Origin: Diploptera punctata
Taxonomy: Eukaryota > Arthropoda > Insecta > Blattodea > Blaberidae
DNA: 64,000 nt
Assembly (NCBI GenBank): GCA_030220185.1
Contig: JASPKZ010003844.1
Location: 6,103,501 to 6,167,500, forward strand
Reading direction: 5' to 3'
The translations under genes and the position numbers were made by a program. The notes beneath the pieces were generated by a model. It did no database searches, had not been told where the DNA came from, and worked only from the letters and a program-made list of their open reading frames with translations. Positions 19,025 through 28,962 of the stretch are shown here, one piece after another (the stretch's first letter is position 1; each line of letters begins with the position of its first letter).

Positions 19025-21475
19025 CTAGCGAAGATGGTCTTGATCTTTCCACCGATGTTTTGGTCTTCCTTGGTCCCTATGTCCAGTTGGGGTATATTGG
19101 AATGCCAATTTTGGAAGTCTATTTCTTGCCATTCTTCTCAGATGATTTTTCCATTCTTGTTGGTATCTTTGGATATCTTCATTTAAACTTGCTACTCCAA
19201 GTTTTCCTCTGATAGTAGTGTTCCTTTGGTGATCCAGTCTATTAACTCCTAACAATGATCGTAAGAAGCGCATTTGGCTTACTTGAAGTTTATGAGAGTT
19301 TCTTTTATTTAAAATCCAAATTTCACTTCCGTATTTTAGAGCAGCTTTTGATGTGACGTTATGTAATCTTAGTTTTGTCTCTGTCCTCATCTGTTTACCA
19401 AAATGTCTTCGTATTACCCCATTCATTTTATTATATTTTTGTAATTTTGAATCAATGTCACTCTTATACTCTGCAAATACACTTCCTAAGTAAGAGAAAT
19501 CTGACACTTGTTCTATAATTTTTCCATCAATCTCAATTTTCACCCGTTGTATGTTTTTTCCACACATTGCCATTGTTTTGGATTTTGATGTGGAAATTTT
19601 CATATTATATTTGCTGGCAATTTTGAATAATTGATATGCTGCTATTTGTAAGCTATCTTCGGAATCTGATAATATTATTTGATCATCAGCATATAATATT
19701 GTTTGAATTATTTTATTCCTAGTTATTGAAATTCCACTGTTTACTGTTTGTTTCCATTCTTGCACTATTCTGTTAATATATATATTAAATAAGAGTGGAG
19801 ATAGTCCACATCCTTGTCGAACACCTTTGCCTGTGTTTATGTGTTCTGTTATTTCTCCATCTGGTAATTTAATTTTGATTTTAGAATTTTGATATAAGCT
19901 TTGTATGGCTCGTATTACATGTGAGTGTATATGTTCTTCATGCAGTATCTGCCAAAGTTTATCTCGGTTTACATTATCATATGCCTTTTCATAATCTATA
20001 AATAGTATGTACAGTGGGAGATTAAATTCTCTCCTTTTTTCCATAATTTGTTGCAGGGTAAATATTGCATCTATAGTGCTCCTCCCTTTTCTAAATCCAC
20101 ATTGTTCTTCTTCCAAAAATGTTTCAGTACTTACTGATAACTTATTTTTAATTATGTTGGCATATAATTTAGATGCAGTTGGGAGTAAGGTAATGCCTCG
20201 GTAGTTATCACATTTGTTTTTCTGGCCTTTTTTATGTATATTAATTACTAGACCCGTTTCCCAATCCGTTGGAATATTAAGACAATGCCAAATATTGTTA
20301 AAAAGTTCTAATAGTTTCTCTTTCAAGGCAGTTCCTCCATACTTAAAAAGTTCTAAATTTAAATCATCTAAACCTGGACTTTTCCTGTTCTTGGCCTTCT
20401 TTAAAACTTCTTCTAGTTCGTCCATTGTTATGTCTGGTTTTTCTATTTCATTTTCACAAGTCAAATTCGAAGTAATTTTTTCAGTGTGAGTGTTCGGTTC
20501 TGACCAAAGATTTTTGTAGTAAGTAATCCAGTCTTGTTTTGGTATCAGATTAACATTAATTTTGTCTTTTGTTTCCATCTGTAATTTTTTGAATATTTTA
20601 AATCCCTGTCTTTGTGCTCCTGTAATATCACGTTCTAAGGATTTTACAAATTTATCCCAATCATCCCTTCTGTATTTTCTAGACAATTTACGAACCTTAG
20701 CTCTGAGTTTTTTATATTCTGTATAATGTTCCTCTTGTTTAGTTTGTAAATACACTTTATAGGCTTTTTTCTTTTGTTCAATATTTTCTTTTAATTCGGG
20801 ATTCCAGGTTCGTAATCTCTTTTTGTTTTTGATTTGTTTATATCCGAGACTCTCATATGCTGCTTCCATGATTGCTTGTTTTAGATTTATCCAGTCCTCT
20901 TCAATATCGCCCGTGCTTGTTTTAAGTTTATTCTTTATTCTAGTTTGATATAATATTTGTGTACTTTGGTCTTCCAATAAGTGAATTTTTAACTTTTTTG
21001 GTATCTTATTTTCTACTGTCTGCTTGTATTTTCTTGTGCTGATGTGTTTGTGATATAATTTTATTTTGCTTTCAACAAGAAAATGGTCACTATCAATTTC
21101 ACTTCCTCTATATACTCTAGTATCATTTACAGACTTTTTAAATTTATTATTAATTAGTACATAATCTATTATAGACTTTGATCCCCTTGCTGCCCATGTA
21201 TATTTGTGTATTTTCTTGTGTCTAAAGAAGGAGTTTGTGATTCTTAAATTATTGAATATGCAAAAATCTATTAGTAGTTTACCATTATTGTTGCAAGTTG
21301 GTTCTCCTTCTGATCCAATGCATTCTCTTATCGGTTGATTTCCGACTCTTGCATTAAAATCACCAGCAATTATGAGATAATCTTGTTTATTTACTTTGCC
21401 AATGGTTTCTTGTAAAATATCATAAAATTCTGTGGTTTCTGAATCGTTTCCTTCTACAGGGGCATAAAATTCCAA
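19025..21475 (-). CDS. RTE endonuclease C-terminal part and reverse transcriptase
   Basis: Open over 816 codons. The N-terminal part is an APE-like endonuclease, which nicks target DNA to prime reverse transcription: GDFNARVG near residue 40, HKKIHKYTW near 88, IDYVLIN near 103 and the catalytic SDHFLV near 128. Reverse transcriptase spans about 340-640: YRGITLLPTASKLYANII, CGFRKGRSTIDAIFTL, the first catalytic aspartate in LFIDYEKAYDNVN, GVRQGCGLSPLLFNIYIN and the catalytic YADD in LYADDQIIL. The C-terminal GRPKHRWKD block closes the protein. The motif set and length fit the RTE clade. The initial Met is internal; the true N-terminus continues in the next frame upstream. Confidence 0.9.
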   Translation of the reverse strand: MEFYAPVEGNDSETTEFYDILQETIGKVNKQDYLIIAGDFNARVGNQPIRECIGSEGEPTCNNNGKLLIDFCIFNNLRITNSFFRHKKIHKYTWAARGSKSIIDYVLINNKFKKSVNDTRVYRGSEIDSDHFLVESKIKLYHKHISTRKYKQTVENKIPKKLKIHLLEDQSTQILYQTRIKNKLKTSTGDIEEDWINLKQAIMEAAYESLGYKQIKNKKRLRTWNPELKENIEQKKKAYKVYLQTKQEEHYTEYKKLRAKVRKLSRKYRRDDWDKFVKSLERDITGAQRQGFKIFKKLQMETKDKINVNLIPKQDWITYYKNLWSEPNTHTEKITSNLTCENEIEKPDITMDELEEVLKKAKNRKSPGLDDLNLELFKYGGTALKEKLLELFNNIWHCLNIPTDWETGLVINIHKKGQKNKCDNYRGITLLPTASKLYANIIKNKLSVSTETFLEEEQCGFRKGRSTIDAIFTLQQIMEKRREFNLPLYILFIDYEKAYDNVNRDKLWQILHEEHIHSHVIRAIQSLYQNSKIKIKLPDGEITEHINTGKGVRQGCGLSPLLFNIYINRIVQEWKQTVNSGISITRNKIIQTILYADDQIILSDSEDSLQIAAYQLFKIASKYNMKISTSKSKTMAMCGKNIQRVKIEIDGKIIEQVSDFSYLGSVFAEYKSDIDSKLQKYNKMNGVIRRHFGKQMRTETKLRLHNVTSKAALKYGSEIWILNKRNSHKLQVSQMRFLRSLLGVNRLDHQRNTTIRGKLGVASLNEDIQRYQQEWKNHLRRMARNRLPKLAFQYTPTGHRDQGRPKHRWKDQDHLR

Positions 21476-21790
21476 TTATATTCAAATTATGTCCTAAAAT
21501 TTTTATTCTAACTGTTACAATTTTTGGGGAAATCCATTGGTAATATAAAATGTTGTGTTGCAAATTTTTCCTTATTAAAATTGCGACTCCTGATGATGCC
21601 CAGTTCTCTGCTGGAACTCCAGAATAAATCATTACATATTTTCCTAATTCTTCTGATCCTTTGTTCTTCTTTTTTGTTTCCGAAATAATGGCAATGTCAA
21701 TTTTTCTTTTGTCTAACTCTACTTCTAACTCTTCTTCTTTATGTGTTATTCCTCTCACATTCCATGTTGCAACTTAATCATTAACCTATT
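21420..21790 (-). pseudogene. RTE endonuclease N-terminal part, one-base frameshift
   Basis: Continuation of the endonuclease in a second frame. The usual N-terminal block TWNVRGITHKEEELE is present, with an in-frame TAA three codons upstream of it. IAIISETKKKNKG (catalytic glutamate) follows. The frame leaves the protein at the T-run near 21465-21470, where one extra T shifts it. The next frame picks up at once with the APVEGND segment. Confidence 0.82.
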
Positions 21791-21883
21791 TCTTGCTTTG
21801 TCGTCATCAGTGTGATCATTCCAGTCTTTGCTTAAGTTTCTTCGAGTAGTAGGAAGTCCCCTGGGTTGGTTACCAACCATCCG

Positions 21884-22085
21884 CAGAGCAAGACTAGTGG
21901 TAGGGCTGCTACCTTATAGCCTCTAGTCAGGCGTTCAAAATATGGAATTTCCTCCATATTCGATGGAACGGTTATACCGCCGTGACTCGGTCCCCATTAC
22001 CTCGTTAGTTAAAAGCAGGGTGTACCACGTGCAGGTGAGGTTGAGAATTAGGTAGGAGAGGTTATAGAATGCACATCACTACCTC
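21884..22085 (+). repeat. RTE-type 5' leader fragment, second copy
   Basis: Contains GGTAGGGCTGCTACC, CGATGGAACGGTTATACCGC and GGGTGTACCACG in the same order and orientation as 6331-6470. Confidence 0.55.
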
Positions 22086-22195
22086 TTACACCCCGGAAAC
22101 CAGCATTTGCTATCAAAATAAAACGAGCAAGGTATCAGGAAACCTGATCATTAGAAATGGGTGTTTACCATGAAATATATAAAAAATATATTTTA

Positions 22196-22440
22196 TACTA
22201 ATTACGTATAAGAGAAGAATTGAAAGTACAGCCTTTGTTGGATAAAGTCACGAATTACAGACAGAAATGGATTGATCACATGGATGGAATGAGCAAGGAG
22301 AGATATCCATTGTTAGCCAGAAATTATCAAGCAAGAGGAAGGCGTGATGTTGGAAGACCTAGAAGACGTTGGGCTGATGCAATATGAAGTCGGAACGGGC
22401 AATTGCCTAATCCTTGGAGTGATGATGATGATGATGACTA
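22196..22440 (+). repeat. RTE-type LINE 3' end with (GAT)n tail
   Basis: The plus strand encodes the C-terminal RT segment (EELKVQPLLDKV..., GRRDVGRPRRRW) and ends CCTTGGAGTGATGATGATG. The same 3' end is found at 62390-62661 and, much shortened, at 50470-50522. With 21884-22085 it may be one composite element: a 5' leader and a 3' end without the middle. Confidence 0.75.
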
Positions 22441-22574
22441 ATTACGTTTATCGATAATACCAACTCTCAGCTAAATTTCAGTTGTACTGTAAACAAACTT
22501 GCTTAAGGTATTACTTTGACGACACCGTCTATTGGGGGAACCGTGGCGCTAGTTTTACCCGCCATACGATTAAA

Positions 22575-22773
22575 TTGAAACCAAATAAAGCAAGTGAAAC
22601 AAACTAAATATTTGGGAATAATTATCGATAACATTGAAGGTATAGGCAAAGAGAACATAAAACATAGAATTGAATTGAGTAGCAAAATAATATCATCGTT
22701 AAATTCCATATGGTGGGATAAGCATATTTGGAAAGACACAAAAAAATATATTGGTAAAACATTGGTGGAATCT
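22575..22773 (+). pseudogene. LINE reverse transcriptase fragment, left part, interrupted by the nested insertion
   Basis: The plus-strand frame has TKYLGIIIDN, the conserved LG(x)IID segment after the RT palm, and runs into a helical stretch ending at KTLVES. The frame resumes in phase at 32786 with VESVAMYGSEVW. About 10 kb of inserted DNA lies between. Confidence 0.75.
22761..22773. repeat. 13-bp target-site duplication, left copy
   Basis: ATTGGTGGAATCT here and again at 32786-32798, bracketing the Penelope-like insertion. Confidence 0.9.
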
Positions 22774-22819
22774 TGAGTGATTCCGGGTTATGTGGCCGTG
22801 GTCCATAGTTGGTGTTGAT

Positions 22820-22862
22820 ACCAGACGTTTCGCCCTCAACTGCGGAGGGCATCTTCAGTGGC
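22820..22862 (-). ncRNA. Hammerhead ribozyme-like motif in the Penelope left arm
   Basis: On the minus strand: core CTGAAGA, a stem GCCCTC/GAGGGC with a short loop, then GAAAC and the cleavage-type triplet GTC. A short palindromic ACGT replaces a full stem III, and CCA/TGG can close stem I. Hammerhead motifs with very short stem III are known from Penelope-like elements. The bulged U after the CTGAAGA core departs from the minimal consensus. Confidence 0.5.
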
Positions 22863-23375
22863 GAGTGCTTCTATGCGTGTTTCCTGGTCGGAAGATCTAC
22901 TTAGAATGAGCGCTGTGGACGTAGAGGACGTTGTATTAGTGAGGGGTGCAGGGTGAGTGGGCGTGGCTCTTGCTGATTGGCTAATAGTCGTCTCCTTGTT
23001 GTCACTGGTGTTAATGCATTTATTTTCTAGTGTATGAAACCAGGCCTTAGACAGTTTGATGCCTTCTTCTTTTCTGTTAATATTTCCCTTATGCTTGTGT
23101 ATTTCTATAGCCTCTCGGTATAATCTAGGGAAATAGTATGAAGTTGTGGCTAAAACTTGTGTATCGTCGAATAGAATCTGGTGTCCATTCGTAATGGCAT
23201 GTTCTGCTACAGCTGATTTATCCATTTCTCCTTGTCTGCAGTTTCTTTTATGTTCTGATAAACGGGTGGCTATACTTCTTTTCGTGGTCCCTATATATGA
23301 TTTACCACACGAACAAGGAAGTCGATATACGCCGCAAGTGGAGAGAGGTGGACGAGGATCCGTAGGCTGAGGCAA
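22836..23375 (-). pseudogene. Penelope-like GIY-YIG endonuclease, left arm
   Basis: A 179-codon frame, the C-terminal part of a Penelope-like polyprotein. The GIY-YIG nuclease signature is visible as GVYRLPCSCGKSYIG (about residues 16-30) with the arginine block KRSIATRLSEHK (about 33-44) and the SAVAEHA helix. A low-complexity tail leads to the stop. The reverse transcriptase that should precede it is absent: the element is cut at the head-to-head junction near 23400. A related frame lies inverted in the right arm. GIY-YIG endonucleases nick DNA to prime insertion. Confidence 0.88.
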
Positions 23376-23389
23376 AGGCAGTCTTCTAT

Positions 23390-23442
23390 TTTTCTTGTAG
23401 GTCTGTATACAACATAAAAACAGTTTACAGACCTACAAGAAA
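23390..23442. repeat. Palindromic junction of the two Penelope arms
   Basis: TTTCTTGTAGGTCTGTA and its reverse complement face each other around a 17-base centre (23408-23425). Beyond this the arms stay inverted copies of each other with scattered differences. Confidence 0.85.
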
Positions 23443-23671
23443 AATAAAAATAAAAAAAATAGAAGACTGCCTTCGCTCAGCTAAGGATCCTCGGCCACCT
23501 CTCTCCACTTGCCGGCGGAGATCGACTTCCCTGGTCGGGGGTGGTAAATCATATATAGGGACCACGAAAAGAAGTATAGCCACCCGTTTATCAGAACATA
23601 AAAGAAACTGCAGACAAGGAGAAATGGATAAATCAGCTGTAGCAGAACATGCCATTACGAATGGACACCAG
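23426..23671 (+). pseudogene. Penelope-like GIY-YIG fragment, right arm, proximal part
   Basis: Inverted counterpart of 23160-23400. It encodes the region around the GIY-YIG motif with frameshifts (for example an altered YDLPPP-complement near 23540) and ends at GACACCAG, where the gypsy LTR begins. It continues at 32335 with ATTCTATTCGACG, exactly the order seen uninterrupted in the left arm. Confidence 0.82.
23668..23671. repeat. Target-site duplication CCAG, left
   Basis: CCAG precedes the LTR at 23672 and follows the other LTR at 32335-32338. The uninterrupted site in the left Penelope arm has CCAG once. Confidence 0.9.
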
Positions 23672-24389
23672 TGTAATATCTGGGTGGTCGATTCCTTCTA
23701 TAATTATAAGGATTATTTTTAAAGTATAAATAATAATCAAAATAAGTAAGAGTTGTGTCAGGAGGTGAAGATCGTCTTGAAGTTCTAGTAGATATCTGTA
23801 AATTTATAGATTAGGAATCAACCCCAGGAATTCTTCAGAAATGTGGTTAGTAGATAGGATTAAACCTAACTATAATAAGACACAGCGGAGCAGTAAGTGC
23901 GAACCACACAGACTTTCATACAAAAAAAACGTGAGACAGGGTATCGGTAACACCGAGGAAAAAAAACTGTCTAACTTACACTCATAAGTTTCATACATAT
24001 ATACGCCAGTTGAGTAATGAGCTAGGGACAATGTATACGTGAGAATCAATTTGGTTGTATTGTACAGGGAACCAGCTTCTCCCTTGCTGAAAAGCATATT
24101 GAATGCCTTTACCCTATGACCTTTTGAAAGCTAAGTTCCGCATTAGGTAAGACTACCTAGTGGTGGACCAATCCCGTATACTGCATGACTTTGCCAAAGA
24201 AACTACAAAGGTAATACCGAGTTAAATATTCATGACAGAATTCTTTAAAAATGCATTCTTCAGTCATATTTTAAACAAAAGATCAATTAGTTCATTAATT
24301 GTGTTAATTTAGGACAGTCATACATTATAAAGAATGTTCATATTATAAAATAATATATATATTATGATATACCTTCAATATATATTACA
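23672..24389 (-). repeat. 3' LTR of gypsy copy 2 (718 bp)
   Basis: TG...CA ends; recognisable along its whole length as the LTR at 31628, but with many scattered substitutions and small indels, especially after 23880. Confidence 0.9.
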
Positions 24390-24405
24390 CTCTTCCCCCT
24401 ATAGA
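24390..24405 (-). promoter_or_regulatory. Polypurine tract of gypsy copy 2
   Basis: The minus strand reads CTATAGGGGGAAGAG directly before the 3' LTR, matching copy 1. Confidence 0.8.
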
Positions 24406-24417
24406 AAGTTTTTGAAA

Positions 24418-26556
24418 TTACATAATTCGAAACTTTACTAACGAAACTTTTTTCTTTTTATGGCTAGTTCTAAGGCGCACTACTAATCTTTATCTTCTTC
24501 ACCTGTTTGGGGCTACATTCTGTGGACAACTGGGGTCTCTAATTCTTTTCGTTCTCCGATAATCGGGGGATGACTTGAGGGACACGACAGGTGGAACTCT
24601 CATCATTACCTGTAGTTTTAGTTGGTATAGACCACCTACACATCAGGGCCCAGAGTAAATGATGTAGTTTAACACACAAAACCTCTCGGTGCGTCCTCCT
24701 TCCAGCATTTTCTTGGAGTCCATTTATCCCATAACCCAAATAATAAAGTTCTGTAGCTCGTACAAACAGCCAAGGCAACAACAACAAGTCAAAGTGACGA
24801 ACTATGATCGTACCCCTTACAGAACTCCATGGGGGGAGATGTATATACCACTGCGAAGAATCAGTTTCCTTCTTGCTGTTTTATTAACTTACCGAAAGCA
24901 GCGGCCTTCAGACTGGCCATTCCGTGCGCAATCATCTACCGATGAACATGAGGTTAGACATAGGCATGTCCAATTGTAATTTTTCTCGTAGTCGGTATTG
25001 TGTAATCCATAGCAAAGCAACAGTCGAAGTCAAGAGTGGCTGTCGGTATACAAATCTATGGTTAAGTTACTTACCAAATTACTCATGTCATGTAGGTTTC
25101 CGTGGGCCAGTAAAAGCCTTGCAATTCCTGTCCAAGCGAGAATTGACCTTCCGTTTCAATATGGATGCTGTGTTGATTGTTGACCGCCACAGACAACAGT
25201 CAGACGATCTGGTTTGGGGGGTGACAAATAACCATTCAGGAGATAAAGATAAGGGAATCCAGTAGGTTTTGTTCAATGTGAAAATGCGAGTCCCTTCCGC
25301 AACTTTCGGGAACTTTAGTGGTGGATGGATGAGAAAGTGAAGCTTTCACAATCAGCTTCAGGGGTGTACAATATAAATCGGTATATTTTTCTGTACATAC
25401 ATAAGGCCAAAGATCGGGAAACGAAAACATCCTGTTAGGTCATTAGGTGTCATTTTTCCGTTATGTTGTTCTCAACGGGTCACTGAAAATATATTCTTTG
25501 TTTGCGCTTAGAAAAATGTAAATATTACCATTCCTTCTTGACAGGAAAAGGAAGTGTTTATATACGTGATACGGAGTAGGAGAGAGCGAAGGGGTAGTGT
25601 AATACATATACTAGATATTGTTTATAAGAATAGTTGTGAAGGGGAGTAAATTTTGATTGAAGGTCTGAAAAAGAAAAATTAGGGTAGGCGCAGACCAGTT
25701 GGTAGCGTTTGGGCTTTCATAACATTCTTAATTCTTTTCCACCGTAATTAATTGAGGTTGAGAAGTTCCTTGCTCTGCGTGGACAAATGCGTCTATAAGA
25801 AGCTCAAAAGAATGCGGACATTCTTCCACACCTCTAAGAGAAAGCCTTATTTGTTCATTGGCTAAACTAATACCTATCTATTTCCTGCTGCAGTGTCGTT
25901 AATCCTATTGGTGGTATAATTATTTAATTTTTATTAAACCATTTTTTAAAATATTTTCATTCCGGGTTCACCCTTGCTATAGTTAAGTTAACTGAACTAA
26001 TGGTTGATTTTAATCACTGTAATTTCATCCTTTAGAATATGCAAAAATTCTGCCTGTTCCTTCTCTAACTGTGAAATGTGCTTATTATATGCCGCTGCAA
26101 CAGATTGAGGCAGAGTCCCTAAGAAGAGCTGAGCAAGAGCTCCGCCCATAACGTTAAAACGCCTCGCTTGCTTCTAGTATTCTGTTCATTAGGTGTTTTT
26201 AAATATTCTGTGACTAATTCTTTTAAATTTTCAACATACCTGACTTTTGGTTTTACAAAGTGATTTAAACTCCCACAATCTGTCAAATGATACCACTTTT
26301 CTCCCTTTATCTTATCACAATAATCAGTTATCAACCGTAAATGATTTTTTGTCTGTTTCCAAAGATCTCTAGTTGGTTCCAAGTTTATATAACTTACCAC
26401 TTTCCATTGTATAGGGTAAAATTGTATAATTCCTATCTCGTCAAAGTACACACCGGTCTTCGAATCCAGAGCTTTTACTTCTTGAGCGTCTGTAAGCTTC
26501 CCCAACCAAAATGGTATTAACATTTTTAGCGTTACCCATGTGTTATGAAGTTTCAT
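24418..26556 (-). pseudogene. env: Env-like gene of gypsy copy 2, heavily degraded
   Basis: Starts at the ATG at 26554-26556, overlapping the pol stop as in copy 1. The first 120 codons agree almost exactly with copy 1. After the furin-like RSKR region near 26165 the frame is lost. Only short pieces remain open (25430-25236, 25276-25088, 24787-24539), with many small insertions and substitutions relative to copy 1. Position, furin-like site and the transmembrane remnant near 24750-24830 support an errantiviral Env. Confidence 0.78.
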
Positions 26557-27654
26557 TTTCTTTTCCCTGCAAAGGAAAATATGGCTTTAATCTATTTGAA
26601 TGTACCGTCTCATATTTGCGTTTACCTAACTTTTGTATTATCACGTTGTGACCTTCAGTAGTCTTAACCTCATATGGACCTTTCCATATTGGATCTAATT
26701 TATTCCTATTTTCTACTCTGAGAAGTACTAGATCATCCTTCTTGAATTCAACATAATTGCTTTTCACACGCGATCGTTGTAGTTCCTTAAACTTAATAAG
26801 CCTTTCTCTAGCTATCTCATGACAACTTTGCAATTTATTCCGTACATTTAGAATTAAATCGTCGTAATTATATAAAGGTTGTGATTTAGTTTGTAAAATT
26901 CCTGGGATATTACATTTTCTTCCATACAATAATTCATAAGGAGAGTATTAGTAATACTATGGGGGGTAGTGTTGTACGTAAAACTGGCGAAAGGTAACCA
27001 TTTGTCCCAATCGGCTCCTCTAGGATTGCAAAAACAACGTAAGTAGTTTACTAAGGTCTTATGAGTTCTTTCTAGAGCTCCATTACTTTCAGGGTGATAA
27101 GCAGTAGTGCTTAGTTTCTGAATCTTAAATAGTTTACATATTCTTTTAAATAAATCTGACATAAAATTTGTTCCTTGATCAGTTAATATGATATCAGGAA
27201 TCCCATAAATTAAAATAACATTGTTTACGAAAGCTTCTGTCACTTCTTCAGCTGTTTGTGTCTTTAAGGGTATGACTATTAAATATTTACTTAAGTTATC
27301 TTGACAAGTTAATATATATTTATGACCTCTCTCGGTTAGCGGAAGTGGTCCCACTACATCTAAATAAATTTTTATCCAAGGTTCCTTTTGTGTGTCCGTG
27401 ACCTCTAAAGGTTGTTTTACTTTCTGCTTCTCGTCTTTATTAAATTGACAAATCTTACAAGTTTTAATGTAATTGGTTACGTCTTTCTCTACTCCCGGCC
27501 AAGTTATGTATAATTTAATTCGATCGGTAGTTTTATTGATTCCAAGATGTCCTCCAATTGGACAGCTGTGAAATTCCTTGATTATTTCCTTCTTACGATC
27601 CTCAGTTAAGTGCGTATTATCCAAGGTGCAACATTCTACAGGGTGTCTACTCAA
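26543..27654 (-). pseudogene. pol: Integrase of gypsy copy 2
   Basis: Two overlapping frames (27654-26854 and 26929-26543) give an almost complete integrase. The zinc finger has the H-H-C-C pattern ending CKICQF. The catalytic core shows a first aspartate in IYLDVVGPLP, a second in ILTDQGTNF and a glutamate in ESNGALERTH. A GPYEVKTTEGHNVI segment marks the C-terminal domain. A one-base shift near 26940 splits it. It is preceded by the RNase H region with another break at 27655. Confidence 0.88.
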
Positions 27655-28935
27655 AACTATCTGCGTTTACGTGTCTTTTACCTGCCCTATAATGAATTTC
27701 GAATTCAAATTCTGAAAGTTGAAGTTTCCAACGTATTAATCTCGAACTAGGGTCTTTCACTTTAAATAGCCAGACCAATCCTTTGTGATCTGTCACTACT
27801 TGAAATTTACGTCCTAGTAAATAAGGTCTAAAATGTCTGCATGCCCATACTATTGCTAATAGTTCCTTTTCTACAGTGCTGTAATGCGATTCGGCTTGAT
27901 TTAAAGTCCTGCTAGCGTAAGCAATGGGTTTATCATCTCCTAACGTTCCTTGACTAAGAATTGCGGCCTAAAGCGTATCCACTCGCGTCTGTCGTTACTA
28001 TAAAGGTTTGTGTGAAATCTGGATACTGTAACAACGGAGCTGTCGTTAATTTATCTTTCAATTTATTGAAAGCTATTCTGTTCCGTATCTTCCCACTTCC
28101 ATTTTTTATCTTTCTTTAACAATTCAGTCAGAGGTTTTGCAATCGCACTAAATTCTTCTATAAATTTTCTGTAATATCCTGCCAAACCTAAGAATGATTT
28201 TATGTCTTTAGGTGTCTTTGGAGTTGGAAATTCGGTAACTGCCTGTATCTTTTCGGATCGGGTTTGACACCTTGAGCGGTAACCACGTGTCCTAGATATT
28301 TTAATTCTTCTCTCAAAAATTCACATTTATCAGGTTCGATTTTTAAATTGTGTTTCCGTAACTGATTAAACACTTCCCGTAATTTTTTATTATGTTCTTC
28401 TAAGGTTTCGCCCATTACTAATATATCGTCCATGTACACAAAGCATCTATTGCCTATTGAGTCTTGGAGTACCGAGTTCATCATCCTTTGGAATGTAGCT
28501 GGTCCCGACCTAACTCCAAAAGGCATTTTCTTGTACTCGAAATGTCCGTTAGGGGTGTCTAAAAGCGGTTTTTACATTGGTCTTCCTCAGCGATCGGCAC
28601 CTGAAGGTATCCACTTGCGCAATCTACTGCTGAAAAATATCTAGCCTTTCCTATTTTGTCTAATATATCTTATATTAGGAAGAGGATAGCTGTCTCCTAC
28701 GGTTACTTCGTTTAACTTTTCTAAAATCTATACAAATTCGCCACTTTTTCTTTCCAGAAGCATCTTCCTTTTAGGTATTACTATTAGTGGAAAATTCCAT
28801 TCGCTCTACTATGTGCGATAATACCGTCTTCTAACATTTGTGTAACTTGTTTGTCAATCTCCTCTTGATGAGCCTCTGCTAACCTATAATTCTTCAAAGT
28901 TATAGCTCTTCCTTTAGGAATTGAAGGTGTGGGTA
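27655..28935 (-). pseudogene. pol: Reverse transcriptase and RNase H of gypsy copy 2, frameshifted
   Basis: Counterpart of 610-1874. The piece 28526-28200 is open and has MPFGVRSGPATFQ and the catalytic YMDD (about 28430-28441). Upstream, the WRICIDF and VDCASGY regions are present with shifts near 28670-28730 and 28560. RNase H runs from about 28190 to 27660 with breaks near 28075 and 27962. The breaks sit at different positions from those in copy 1. Confidence 0.82.
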
Positions 28936-28962
28936 TGGAATGTGTAGCAGCTGTTGTGCTTG

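Larger units (their letters stand above)
18966..21840 (-). mobile_element. Nearly full-length RTE-clade LINE
   Basis: The minus strand carries an endonuclease-reverse transcriptase gene followed by a short 3' UTR and an (ATG)n tail at 18966-18985, the kind of short 3' end and simple-repeat tail seen in RTE elements. The 5' edge is uncertain: the endonuclease start is near 21775, and leader-like sequence runs to roughly 21840. A one-base frameshift splits the gene, so it is otherwise close to intact. Confidence 0.88.

Noticed and set aside
22836..23375. Thought at first to be a host GIY-YIG nuclease gene
   Set aside because: It is one arm of an inverted repeated pair with target duplications and matches the layout of Penelope-like elements.
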